DNA from: Chelatococcus sp.
GTDB lineage: Bacteria; Pseudomonadota; Alphaproteobacteria; Rhizobiales; Beijerinckiaceae
Length of the DNA stretch: 64,000 nt
NCBI GenBank assembly: GCA_003248805.1
Contig: QFQY01000014.1
Location: forward strand, 1 to 64,000
Direction of reading: 5' to 3'
Shown here: positions 42,260-50,732 of the stretch, one piece after another
How positions within the stretch are numbered: position 1 is the stretch's first letter
Layout: each line of letters starts with the position of its first letter
Made by a program: the position numbers and the translations under genes
Notes under the pieces: generated by a model
Databases searched by the model: none
Seen by the model: the letters and a program-made list of their open reading frames with translations, nothing else
Told to the model about the DNA's origin: nothing

Positions 42260-43059
42260 CCGCCCAGCTCGCTGTCGCGCCCGCGACCGGCACTCCCGGG
42301 TCCAACGGCGCCGAACTCTCGATCGCGGGCGTCTCGCATGCCTTCGATCTCGAAGGCCGCCCTCTGCCGGTCCTTGATGATATCGATCTCGAGATTCGGG
42401 CCGGCGAGTTCGTCGCCCTGCTCGGGCCGAGCGGCTGCGGCAAGTCGACCTTGCTCAGGCTCGTCGCCGGGCTCGAACAGCCCTCCCAGGGTCGGATCGC
42501 GGCGGCAGGGGAGGAGATCACCACGCCCGATCCCTCCCGCGTCGTCGTCTTCCAGGACCCGACGCTCTATCCATGGCGCACGGTCTGGAAGAACGTCGCG
42601 CTCGGGCTGGAAGCTCGCGGCCTGCTCGCCAGCCAGAAAGGCCGCGTCGACGACGCCCTGAAGACCGTCGGCCTCGCCGGATTCGAGCGCGCGTTCCCGC
42701 GCCAGCTCTCGGGAGGTATGGCGCAGCGCGCGGCCCTCGCCCGCGCCCTCGTCAACGACCCCAGCGTGCTCATCTTGGACGAACCGCTCGGCAAGCTCGA
42801 CTCGCTGACGCGGATCGCCATGCAGACCGAGATCGCCGAGCTCTGGCGCCAGCGTGGCTTCACCACCCTGCTCGTCACCCACGACGTCGAGGAAGCCCTG
42901 TTCCTGGCGCAGCGCGTCATCGTGCTGAGCGAGCGCCCGGCCCGGATCAAGGCCGAGATCGTCAACGCCCTGCCCTATCCGCGCCATCGCGGCGATCCGC
43001 GCCTCGCGGAATTGCGCGGGCAGGCGCTCGCCCATCTCGGGCTCGACGCGAGCTGGTAA
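42253..43059 (+). CDS. ABC ATP-binding protein, sulfonate/nitrate/taurine type
   Basis: 268 residues. Walker A GPSGCGKST, Q-loop VFQDPTLYPWRTVWKNV, signature LSGGMAQRAALARALV, Walker B VLILDEPLGKLDSLTR, H-loop LLVTHDVEEAL. The LDEPLGKLD and WRTVxxNV details place it with SsuB/TauB. Start overlaps the permease end by seven bases. Confidence 0.94.
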   Translation: MVAAQLAVAPATGTPGSNGAELSIAGVSHAFDLEGRPLPVLDDIDLEIRAGEFVALLGPSGCGKSTLLRLVAGLEQPSQGRIAAAGEEITTPDPSRVVVFQDPTLYPWRTVWKNVALGLEARGLLASQKGRVDDALKTVGLAGFERAFPRQLSGGMAQRAALARALVNDPSVLILDEPLGKLDSLTRIAMQTEIAELWRQRGFTTLLVTHDVEEALFLAQRVIVLSERPARIKAEIVNALPYPRHRGDPRLAELRGQALAHLGLDASW

Positions 43060-43095
43060 GTCAGCCCTCCCTTTCCTCTCCGATAGGATACTTCC

Positions 43096-43449
43096 ATGTC
43101 TCGACGTCTCGCGCTGACGCTCGCCCTTGCTCTGGCCGCAACGCAGGCCTCCGCCCACGCCCATCTCAAGACCGCTTCCCCAGCCGAGGGAGCAACTGTC
43201 GCCGCGCCGGCAGAGATCACCCTCGGCTTCACCGAGGAGCTGGAGGTCAAGCTCAGCAGCATCATCGTCAAGGATGCGCGCGGCGTGGTTGTCAGCGCCG
43301 CACCGGCCGAGGCCGTACGGGGAGACCGAAAGGCGCTCAAGGTCCGACTCAAGCCGGTATCGCCCGGCGCCTACAGTGTCGAATGGGCCGCGACCTCGGT
43401 CGATACCCACCGCGTCAACGGGCAATATCGCTTCACTGTCAGGCCCTGA
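43096..43449 (+). CDS. copC: CopC-family copper-binding protein
   Basis: 117 residues; a periplasmic beta-barrel copper carrier. The signal peptide ends ASA, leaving His21 (HAHLK) as the mature N-terminal residue, which together with D103 and H105 (SVDTHRVNGQYRF) forms the high-affinity Cu(II) site. The Met-rich Cu(I) site is missing, so it is the single-site type. Two bases before the CopD-like gene, with which it should function in copper import or loading. Confidence 0.93.
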   Translation: MSRRLALTLALALAATQASAHAHLKTASPAEGATVAAPAEITLGFTEELEVKLSSIIVKDARGVVVSAAPAEAVRGDRKALKVRLKPVSPGAYSVEWAATSVDTHRVNGQYRFTVRP

Positions 43450-43450
43450 T

Positions 43451-45235
43451 GTGGAGGCGCTGATCGGGACGGCGCTCCCGGCCCTGCGGGCCGTCCACCT
43501 CGTTGTCCTGTTCGGAGCGCTCGGGTCGGCGACAGTCCGCCTCCTCCTCGGGCGGGGGCTGGCCACCGGGGCGGGTGGGGAGGCGCTGCCGGGGCAGCTC
43601 GCGATCTGCGGCCGTCTTTGCGTTCTCCTCGCCATCGTCAGCGGCGCGGGCTGGTTCTGGCTTCAGGGCTCTGTCATGGCGGGGCGGCCGATCGCCGACC
43701 TCCCGACACTGCGAACCATCGCGGAAACCGGCTTCGGCAAGGCGCTGCTGCTGCGTGCAGCCCTTCTTGCCGGCGCCGTGGCGCTATTCAGGCGCGGGGG
43801 CTGGGCGAGCCCGGCGGCGCTGTCGCTTTTGGTGCTTGCAGCCCTGCTGCAGGGAGCGCTGGGACACGGGGCGGCGACCGATCCGACGACGATGACTGCA
43901 CTCGGCATCCATGCCGCGGCGGCAGGGCTGTGGCTCGGATGCCTGCCACCTCTGTTGATGGTTTGCATGCATCTGCCGGACCAGGCGCCGATACTCGCAA
44001 AACGCTTCACGCCGTTGGGGCTGGCCTGTGTAGCGATCCTCGCGGCGACCTCCCTCATGCAGGCCCAGGCGTTCGCCGGCACGCTGCCGGCGCTGCTCGG
44101 CACCGATTACGGCAAGCTCGCTCTGGTCAAGCTCGCGCTGTTCGCCGGGCTCCTGCTGCTGGCGGCCGCCAATCGCTTTCGCTTCGTTCCAAAAGCGGAA
44201 GCAGGCGGCTCCGTCTCAGGACTGACGCTGTCGATCGCCGCCGAGATCGGCCTGGGTTTGGCGATCGTGGGGGTCGCCGCGACACTCGCCAACCAGCCAC
44301 CGGGAATCCACGATCAGCCGAACTGGCCATTCGCCCTGCGTCCGGTCCCGGGGCTCTGGGACGACGCCTATCTGCGTTCAGGACTTTTAGGACTGCTGAA
44401 ATCCATCTGTATCGTGGTCGCTCTGGCAACCCTCGCGGTGCTGGTCCGGCGGCTGCGATGGGCCGCATTGCTGGCGGGCGTGGTGGCGTTGGCATTTGTC
44501 CGGATTCCGCCGTGGCGCCCCTATGTGGTGGATGCGGTGCCGACGAGTTTCCAGTCGTCGCCGACCGGCTATGGCGCGCGCTCGATCGCGGCGGGCCAAG
44601 CCCTGTTCCAGAGCACCTGCGCCGATTGCCACGGCAAGGATGCGCGAGGCCGCGGGCCGATGGCGGTCGCGCGTTCCGTCTGGCCGCCCGACCTCTCCGC
44701 ACCGCTGATCGCAGGGCGCCCCGATGGCGAACTGTTCTGGTCGATCCGCCACGGTGTCGGAGCGATGCCGCCGGCGCCCGGCCTGGATGACGCTTCTGTC
44801 TGGGCCCTCGTCGATTTCATTCGGCTACGGGCCGGTGCGCGAGCCTTCGAGTCGGCCGAAATGCAATGGGGCAACCCGACTCGTGTGCCGGGTTTCGTCG
44901 CTCGCTGCCGGAAGGGGACGATCCTCGGCCCGGGAAGCGGCGAGCCGCTTCAGCTCTGGATCGAGCGCGACGCAGCAGGCGTGAGGGCTTGGGTTCAAGC
45001 GATGTGCAGCGCGGAACGATGCCCGGTCGAGGATCCGGAACCGCTGGCGACGGCGCTGGCCGAACTGACCAGGAGCCCTTTTCCGCCTGCACAGGTCCTG
45101 GTCGATGCCAATGGCTGGCTGCGGCGCACCTTCAGGACCGACGACGAGGCCGCGCCCACTCTCGTGGCGGGGGAAATGTTCCGCATCCGCGAGCGACCCC
45201 TCGACGGCACCGCAGCGCACCATCGCAGGCCGTGA
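43451..45235 (+). CDS. CopD-family membrane protein fused to a cytochrome c domain
   Basis: 594 residues from a GTG at 43451. Residues 1 to about 350 hold roughly nine to ten membrane spans with a CopD pattern (LPALRAVHLVVLFGALGSATVR, LGIHAAAAGLWLGCLPPLL, KLALVKLALFAGLLLLAAANRFRF). A soluble class I cytochrome c follows: heme-binding C390-A-D-C-H394, axial Met M439 in GVGAMPP. The last ~130 residues, with paired cysteines (ARCRKG, MCSAERC), resemble a separate periplasmic domain. This couples copper transport to an electron carrier. The frame upstream of 43451 is only antisense-like noise in copC. Confidence 0.88.
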   Translation: MEALIGTALPALRAVHLVVLFGALGSATVRLLLGRGLATGAGGEALPGQLAICGRLCVLLAIVSGAGWFWLQGSVMAGRPIADLPTLRTIAETGFGKALLLRAALLAGAVALFRRGGWASPAALSLLVLAALLQGALGHGAATDPTTMTALGIHAAAAGLWLGCLPPLLMVCMHLPDQAPILAKRFTPLGLACVAILAATSLMQAQAFAGTLPALLGTDYGKLALVKLALFAGLLLLAAANRFRFVPKAEAGGSVSGLTLSIAAEIGLGLAIVGVAATLANQPPGIHDQPNWPFALRPVPGLWDDAYLRSGLLGLLKSICIVVALATLAVLVRRLRWAALLAGVVALAFVRIPPWRPYVVDAVPTSFQSSPTGYGARSIAAGQALFQSTCADCHGKDARGRGPMAVARSVWPPDLSAPLIAGRPDGELFWSIRHGVGAMPPAPGLDDASVWALVDFIRLRAGARAFESAEMQWGNPTRVPGFVARCRKGTILGPGSGEPLQLWIERDAAGVRAWVQAMCSAERCPVEDPEPLATALAELTRSPFPPAQVLVDANGWLRRTFRTDDEAAPTLVAGEMFRIRERPLDGTAAHHRRP

Positions 45236-45299
45236 CCCGAAGACAAAGGCGGCTGAGACTGCGCGCAGGCGAGGCTGTCGGGCTACCGCGGGCCGACTG

Positions 45300-45842
45300 T
45301 CAGATGCCGGCTCCGGCCTGGAGCTCGTCCTCGATCTGCCCGTAGACACCGCGCCAGTAGAGCAGGGCCCGCTCGGTCGTGGCGTGGCGGATCGCCTTGA
45401 TGCGCCCGATCAGGATTGCGTGGGAGTGTCGCTCCAGCGCTTCCTCCGTCTCGCAGTCGATGACCGCCAGGGCGCCGTCGAGCGTCGGGGCGCCGGTGAC
45501 GAGGGGAGCCCAGCTCGCTTCCGCGAACCGGGCCTCGCCCTTGAATCCGCCGCGGCCGGCGAAACGGTCGGCGATCGGCCGGTGCCGGGCGGCGAGCACG
45601 TTGATCGCGAAATGGCCGGCTCTCTCAATCGTCGGCCAGGCGGAGGCCGCGCGGTTGACGCAGACGATCACCGTCGGAGGCTCGGCGGAGAGGGCGGTGA
45701 CGGAGGTCGCCGTGAGGCCGCCCCTGACCCCGCCATGACTCGCCGTGATGATGCTCACGGCGCCGGCCACGTTGCGCATCACCGCCTTGAAGGCGTCCGT
45801 CGGGATGTCGTCCGCCGCGAGGCGGTTCGGCAGGTCATTCAT
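45300..45842 (-). CDS. Flavin reductase-like protein (FMN reductase of two-component monooxygenase)
   Basis: 180 residues of the HpaC/flavin-reductase fold: FKAVMRNVAGAVSIITASHGGVRGGLTATSVTALSAEPPTVIVCVNRAASAWPTI, HFAINVLAARHRPIADRFAG and the C-terminal YWRGVYG. It makes FMNH2 from NAD(P)H for luciferase-like monooxygenases. It begins within the last codons of the upstream LLM gene (8-base overlap), so both are co-produced. It is the only flavin reductase in the window and may serve all the LLM enzymes. Confidence 0.9.
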   Translation of the reverse strand: MNDLPNRLAADDIPTDAFKAVMRNVAGAVSIITASHGGVRGGLTATSVTALSAEPPTVIVCVNRAASAWPTIERAGHFAINVLAARHRPIADRFAGRGGFKGEARFAEASWAPLVTGAPTLDGALAVIDCETEEALERHSHAILIGRIKAIRHATTERALLYWRGVYGQIEDELQAGAGI

Positions 45843-46947
45843 GGGAGGTCTCGATCGCAGGAGAGGCGCTGTCGGTAGCGGTGCGCAGCAGGGGCAGCAG
45901 CGTGCGCCCTTGCCGCTCGATCTCGCGGAGATAGGGCGTGTCGGACAGGATGAATCTGGTGATGCCGAGATCGCGATATCTGCGCAGCGAGCGCGCGACC
46001 TCCTCGGCCGAGCCGACGAGCCAGGTCGTTCCGGCACCGCCGCCGCCGAACTTGCCGGGCGTGGTGTAGAGGTTGTCGTCGAGAACCTCGCCGCCGGCCT
46101 GCAGATCGAACAGGCGCTGCTGGCCGACCGCGACGCCATGCCTGTGGTCGTTCCAGCGCGTGCCGCTGCCCTTCGCCATCTCCGCCACCCTGGCCTCGGC
46201 CGCGGCCCAGGCTTCGGCGGAGCTGCCGCGCACCAGGGTGGTGATCCGCAGGCCGAACTCCAGAGGCGGCAGATCGCGGTCGAGCGTCACGGCGAGCGCC
46301 TTCAGCCGCTCGATCCGCCGGCGGATGTCGTCGAGCGGCTCGCCCCAGAAGAGCTGCACGTCGGCGTCCGTCGCCGCCACGCGCTCGGCCGCTTCGGAGG
46401 CGCCGCCGAAATAGAGCGGCGGATGCCGCCGCGCGCCGCGGGCCCGGATGCGCGGCTGCACGGTCGAAGCGGCGACGCGGAAATGGGTGCCCTCGAACGT
46501 GACGTTCTCCTCCGTCCAGAGCCGGCGGACGAGACGCATGAACTCGCGCGTCCGCTCGTAGCGCTGCACCTGGTCGCCCTCGCTGTCGCCATAGGCGGCG
46601 AGCTCGTCCTTGCCGGAGACGATGTTGAAGCGGGTGCGACCGCCGCTGAGATGGTCGAGCGTCGCGGCGGCGGCGGCGAAGTGGGCCGGCCGCCAGTAGC
46701 CCGGGCGGATCGCGATCAGTGGCTCGAAACGGCTCGTGCGGGCGGTGAGCGCGGTGGCGAGGGTGAAGGTGTCCGGCCGTCCCCACCCCGTGCCGATCAG
46801 CGCGCCCGTCCAGCCATGCTGCTCGAGCGCCTCGGCATGGCTCGTCAGCGTCTCGAGGCTGTTGTGCCCGTCGCTGACCACGTCGCCGCGATGTCCGGCC
46901 TCGGCGGTATTGGGAATATACCAGAGATACTCGGAAGCGGCCGTCAT
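45835..46947 (-). CDS. SsuD-like FMNH2-dependent monooxygenase (LLM superfamily)
   Basis: 370 residues. Matches the alkanesulfonate monooxygenase branch: YLWYIPNTAEAGHRG at the N-terminus, AEALEQHGWTGALIGTGWGRPDTFTLATALTARTSRFEPLIAIRPGYWRPAHFAAAAATLDHLSGGRTRFNIVSG and the P-x-LYFGGASEAA flavin-phosphate patch. Such enzymes split C-S bonds of sulfonates to sulfite and aldehyde. Co-translated with the flavin reductase. Start at 46947. Confidence 0.9.
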   Translation of the reverse strand: MTAASEYLWYIPNTAEAGHRGDVVSDGHNSLETLTSHAEALEQHGWTGALIGTGWGRPDTFTLATALTARTSRFEPLIAIRPGYWRPAHFAAAAATLDHLSGGRTRFNIVSGKDELAAYGDSEGDQVQRYERTREFMRLVRRLWTEENVTFEGTHFRVAASTVQPRIRARGARRHPPLYFGGASEAAERVAATDADVQLFWGEPLDDIRRRIERLKALAVTLDRDLPPLEFGLRITTLVRGSSAEAWAAAEARVAEMAKGSGTRWNDHRHGVAVGQQRLFDLQAGGEVLDDNLYTTPGKFGGGGAGTTWLVGSAEEVARSLRRYRDLGITRFILSDTPYLREIERQGRTLLPLLRTATDSASPAIETSHE

Positions 46948-47005
46948 AGGGCGAACGCGCCCGTCGCCGGCCTGCGATCTCTCCGCATCGGCCTCATGAT
47001 CGGCC

Positions 47006-48268
47006 TCATGCGGCGAGCCCGAGATGGCCGCGCAGCGACGCCTGCTCGTAATCGCGGCGGAAGACGCCGCGTTCCTGCAGGATGGGGACGACCGTCGCGA
47101 CGAATTCGTCGAAGCCGCCCGGCGTCAGGTGCGGGGCGAAGACGAAGCCGTCGGCGGCATCCTCCTGCACATGCCGTTCGATCTCCTCCGCGACCTGCCG
47201 CGGAGTGCCGATAAACTGCTTGCGTTCGGTGACGCGGATGATGAGATCGCGGATGCTCAGCCCCTCGCGTCCGGCCAGTTCGCGCCAGGCCCTGGCGGTC
47301 TCGAGGCGGTCGTCGTAGCGGGTCGCACGGCCCTGGGCTAGCTGGGCGGAGACGTCGGGCTCGATCTCCGGCAGGGGGCCGTCCGGGTCGTAGGCGGAGA
47401 GATCCCGGTTCCAGACCTGCTCCAGAAAGACGATCGCGCCTTTCGGGCTGACCTGCTGGAGGCGGATGGCGCGGTGGCGCGCGCGGGCCTCCTCGGGCGT
47501 GTCGCCGAGGACGAAATTGGCGCCGGGCAGGATCTTCAGGGAGTCGCGGTCGCGGCCGTGGCGCGCGAGGCGGCCCTTGACGTCGGCGTAGAAGGCCTGC
47601 CCTTCCGCGAGCGTGCCGTGGCGCGAATAGATCAGGTCGGCGTGGCTCGCCGCGAGCTCGCGTCCCTCGTCGGAATCGCCGGCTTGCGCGATCACCGGCG
47701 TGCCTTGCGGCAAGGGGGCGGCGTCGGTCGTGCCGGCGATGCCGACATGCGGCCCATGGGCCTCGAAGGTGCCGCCGGCCCAGACCCGGCGTGCGGCCTC
47801 GATGAATTCCCGGGCGCGCTCGTAGCGCTGGGCGAAGGGCAGATGGTCGCCGCGCCGGAAATTGGCGCCGGTGAAGGCGCCGGGCGAGGTCACGACGTTC
47901 CAGCCCGAGCGCCCCTCGGAGAGGATGTCCAGCGTGGCGAGCTGGCGCGCGAGGGGATAGGGCTCGTTGAAGGTCGTCGTCAGCGTGCCGATGAGGCCGA
48001 CATGGCGCGTGACCGAGGACAGCGCGGTCAGGATCGCCAGCGTGTTGGGGCGGCCCGCCACGTCGAGTTCGTGGAAGCGGCCCTTCTGCTCGCGGACGCG
48101 CAGGCCTTCGGCGAGAAAGATGAAGTCGAACCGGCCGCGCTCGACCGTTTCGGCGAAACGGCGGAAGGACGAGAAGGCGATCTGGCTGCCCGCCTCGGGG
48201 TCGCTCCAGACGGTGAAGTTGTTGACGCCGGGAAACTGCGCGCCGAGGATGACCTGCTTCTTGCTCAC
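47006..48268 (-). CDS. NtaA/SnaA/DszA-family FMN-dependent monooxygenase
   Basis: 420 residues from a GTG at 48268 (SKKQVILGAQFPGVNNFTVW); no ATG fits, and the upstream frame overlaps the next gene. Motifs: FAETVERGRFDFIFLAEGL, LTALSSVTRHVGLIGTLTTTFNEPYPLARQLATLDILSEGRSGWNVVTSPGAFTGANFRRG, GTPVIAQAGDSDEGRELAA. It lies in the minus-strand LLM block with SsuD-like and GNAT genes. Likely oxidises an S-substituted or N-acylated compound using FMNH2. Confidence 0.9.
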   Translation of the reverse strand: MSKKQVILGAQFPGVNNFTVWSDPEAGSQIAFSSFRRFAETVERGRFDFIFLAEGLRVREQKGRFHELDVAGRPNTLAILTALSSVTRHVGLIGTLTTTFNEPYPLARQLATLDILSEGRSGWNVVTSPGAFTGANFRRGDHLPFAQRYERAREFIEAARRVWAGGTFEAHGPHVGIAGTTDAAPLPQGTPVIAQAGDSDEGRELAASHADLIYSRHGTLAEGQAFYADVKGRLARHGRDRDSLKILPGANFVLGDTPEEARARHRAIRLQQVSPKGAIVFLEQVWNRDLSAYDPDGPLPEIEPDVSAQLAQGRATRYDDRLETARAWRELAGREGLSIRDLIIRVTERKQFIGTPRQVAEEIERHVQEDAADGFVFAPHLTPGGFDEFVATVVPILQERGVFRRDYEQASLRGHLGLAA

Positions 48269-48285
48269 GACGTCGATCCTCGTCT

Positions 48286-49257
48286 TCAGGCTGCGGATGA
48301 GTAGCGGTTGGGCGTCGCGGGCAGGCCGAAGCGCCGACGCAAAGCCCCTTCGGCCGCAGGCCGCACCAGCCCGGCCGCCCGCAGCGCGGGCGCGGTGCGG
48401 GCGGCGAAGGCCTCGGCCTCCTCGGGCGCGCCCGACAGAACGATGCTGACGGCCCGCGCCCCGGCCTCGGCGGCGCCGCGCAGGGCTGCGAACAGGGGAT
48501 CGCTCTCGCCGAGTTCGGCCACGATCAGCGCCTGCCCGCCGCCGGGGCGCGCCTTGAAGGCTGCGATATGCGCCGCGTCCAGAATGGCGAGATCGGCTTC
48601 GGCGGCGAGCGCGTCGCCCTCGCCGGGGGCCCAGCGCGCGGCCACGACCGGCTGCCCCTGCGGCGGGCGCGGGGTGATCGACGGGCCGAGAACCTTGAAC
48701 GCCGCGCCGGCGAAGTCGACATAGTGGAGCTTGCCGCCGTCGAGATAGCGCTGGGTACGGGTGTCCCGGATCACCGCATCGTCCTCCCAACTGTCCCAGA
48801 GGCGGCGGATGGCGTCGACCGCGTCGGCGAGATCGCGGTCGAGCGCGGCCCCGTCCCCCGCGTCGGGAAAGCCGTTGAGCTTGCCGATCGCCCGGAACGC
48901 CGCGGCGTTGTGCGCGGCCGGCAGGCGCTGCGCCAGCAGCCCCGCTCTTCCCTCGCTGACATGGTCGAGGGTCGCGATCGCGGTCGAGACATGGAAAGGC
49001 TCGACGAGGTTGAGCGCCGCTCCGGCGATCAGGCCGATCCGCGGTGCCCGAGGCGCCAGCCAGTTGGCGAGCAAGGCGGCGTCCGGGCCGTCGCCGTCGG
49101 GATGCGCGAAGCCGTCCGCCAGCACGGCGAATTCGGCGACGCCGTCGAGCGCCGTGATCAGGCGCGTCCAGCGCTCGCGCCACTCTGCGGCGGCGCCGAG
49201 GGCACGGCTGCCGACATCCAGTGTCACGCCGAGGATCAGGGGTTCGATCGAGGTCAT
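48286..49257 (-). CDS. Divergent, probably degenerate LLM-family protein
   Basis: 323 residues. The N-terminal half keeps the shape of NtaA-type enzymes (APRIGLIAGAALNLVEPFHVSTAIATLDHVSEGRAGLLAQRLPAAHN and AVDAIRRLWDSWEDDAVIRDTRTQRYLDGGKLHYVDFAGAAFKVLGPSITPRPPQGQPVVAARW), but the usual G-W-N-V-V-T flavin-contact segment is replaced and the C-terminal third is much shorter than the family norm of about 440. It may be a non-catalytic paralogue, a partner subunit, or an enzyme in decay. Eighteen bases before the neighbouring LLM gene. Confidence 0.78.
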   Translation of the reverse strand: MTSIEPLILGVTLDVGSRALGAAAEWRERWTRLITALDGVAEFAVLADGFAHPDGDGPDAALLANWLAPRAPRIGLIAGAALNLVEPFHVSTAIATLDHVSEGRAGLLAQRLPAAHNAAAFRAIGKLNGFPDAGDGAALDRDLADAVDAIRRLWDSWEDDAVIRDTRTQRYLDGGKLHYVDFAGAAFKVLGPSITPRPPQGQPVVAARWAPGEGDALAAEADLAILDAAHIAAFKARPGGGQALIVAELGESDPLFAALRGAAEAGARAVSIVLSGAPEEAEAFAARTAPALRAAGLVRPAAEGALRRRFGLPATPNRYSSAA

Positions 49258-49277
49258 GTCGTCGGTCCGGGGTTCGA

Positions 49278-49904
49278 TCAGGCGGCCAGCACGCCGTGAT
49301 GGGCGAGGCGCGCCACGATGCGCGCCTCCTGCTCCTGCTTCACCACGGCCACGCGCGCCGTCGCCGCCTCCAGCGACTCGGCCGGCGGCTTGACCGGAGA
49401 GGTCCCGGGCCTGCCGGCCGCGCGGCCGATCGCCTTCTCGAAGGGCAGCGAGCGATAGAGCGCCGGGTCGGCCGAGACGTCGAAGAGCGGCCGATACCCC
49501 AGCTTGAGATAGAGCGCCGTCGCTTCGGGCTGGCGGAAGCCCGTCGTCAGATAGGCGCGGCTGTAGCCGAGCGCCGCGGCGCGCGCCTCGAGCTCCGCAA
49601 CCACGCGCTCGGCCAGCCCCTGGCGGCGAAAGTCGTCATGGGTCCAGATGCGCTTGAGCTCGGCCGTCTCGTCGTCATGGCTCATGAAGGCGCCGCCGGC
49701 GATGGTGCGGCCGTCGCGCTGCAGCAGGACGAAGTCGCCCAGCGGTGGCCTGAAGGCTTCGGCCGGATAGCGGAAGAGCTCCGCGCGGGCGCCGCCAGGG
49801 CGGCTGTTGGCGCCGTAGCGCCCGTCATATTCGCGGATGAGTGCTTCGACGAGGGGCTGCGCCGCGGCGTCGTGATGCGACGACCGGATGAACACGTCAG
49901 TCAT
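49278..49904 (-). CDS. GNAT-family N-acetyltransferase (SnaA-like candidate)
   Basis: 208 residues. The acetyl-CoA pyrophosphate-binding motif A is DFRRQGLAERVVAEL, followed by GYSRAYLTTGFRQPEATALYLKLGYRPLF, the usual strand 5-6 region. It is a paralogue of the 55638-56165 protein (shared AAQPLV-LIREYDGRYG at the N-terminus) but has a ~45-residue C-terminal helix. In the B. subtilis S-alkylcysteine routes a GNAT enzyme acetylates the amino group before flavin monooxygenation; the context here is the same. First gene of the minus LLM block. Confidence 0.88.
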   Translation of the reverse strand: MTDVFIRSSHHDAAAQPLVEALIREYDGRYGANSRPGGARAELFRYPAEAFRPPLGDFVLLQRDGRTIAGGAFMSHDDETAELKRIWTHDDFRRQGLAERVVAELEARAAALGYSRAYLTTGFRQPEATALYLKLGYRPLFDVSADPALYRSLPFEKAIGRAAGRPGTSPVKPPAESLEAATARVAVVKQEQEARIVARLAHHGVLAA

Positions 49905-50284
49905 GGTGAGATCTCCGTGAACGGGCCTCCTCACGACGCCCGCCATCGGGGCGCTGCGGAGCAGCCGTCCGGTTTCGGCGACCGGTGGTCGGGGCAAGAC
50001 GGCACCCGTCTCCGCTGCCGACAGCCGGCGGTGTCTGCTCGGTGAGAAAGCAAGCCGTGTCACTGAATGGTTTCGGTGATGGTGTTGTCAAATTCAATGA
50101 TCGAATATTGTTTTCGACCTCAAATATAAAGCGATTAGAGGGAGTATTTTTTCGTAGATATGACCAATGCCGTAATGGTTATTCTGTTTACAGTACAAAT
50201 AGAGGATTTTTCATCTTGGAATCGCTCTCGTGTCGCAGGCCGGATCGGCCCGTCGGCATTGCTCCGGCGTGGGCATCGCAGGCG
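49905..50284. other. Intergenic region, AT-rich core, no gene found
   Basis: 380 bases; 50070-50225 is markedly AT-rich. A minus-strand TTGACA (complement at 50086-50091) could be the -35 of the GNAT-LLM operon, but no good -10 follows at standard spacing. No credible coding frame. Confidence 0.45.
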
Positions 50285-50635
50285 TCAATGCGGCCAGGGC
50301 GTGCCGTGCCGCTCGGCCAGCACTTCGAGGATGCGGCGCGTATCGTTGAGGAAACGGCGGCCATCGATTTCGCCCGCGTCGGGCGGAGCGGTGGAGGGGT
50401 CCGCGAAGACGAGGACCGGCAGGCCCTGATGAGCCTCGTCCAGTGCCGCGATCACCGCCTCGCGCGGTCGGGCGAAAGGCACGCGCCGGATCTCGATGGA
50501 GTCGTTCAGCGCGGGAAAGCTCGCCAGCACGCCCTCGATCTGGTTGCAGAACGGGCAGAACCACAGCTTGCCCGGCAGCTTCGGGTCCTCGAAGCCGGGC
50601 TGGATCAGAAAGATGGTATCGCGCGGGGCGCTCAT
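50285..50635 (-). CDS. DUF3088 family thioredoxin-fold protein
   Basis: 116 residues. The N-terminal DTIFLIQPGFEDPKLPGKLWFCPFCNQIEGVLASFP contains a redox-type C27-P-F-C30 motif after a beta strand, as in DUF3088 proteins, which look like small glutaredoxin/thioredoxin-fold members. Cytosolic, no signal peptide. It lies between the CysB-type regulator and the GNAT-LLM block. A small redoxin-like gene is also part of the B. subtilis ytm operon, so a reductant role in the organosulfur pathway is plausible but unproven. Confidence 0.82.
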   Translation of the reverse strand: MSAPRDTIFLIQPGFEDPKLPGKLWFCPFCNQIEGVLASFPALNDSIEIRRVPFARPREAVIAALDEAHQGLPVLVFADPSTAPPDAGEIDGRRFLNDTRRILEVLAERHGTPWPH

Positions 50636-50732
50636 GATCGTGATGGCTCCTTCGAGTGGGGCTGGACGGGCGAAGGGCGGCCATCGGCAGCGATGTGGTT
50701 TGCCGGGGCGGCGGCCTGGCGGAAGCAGGGGT

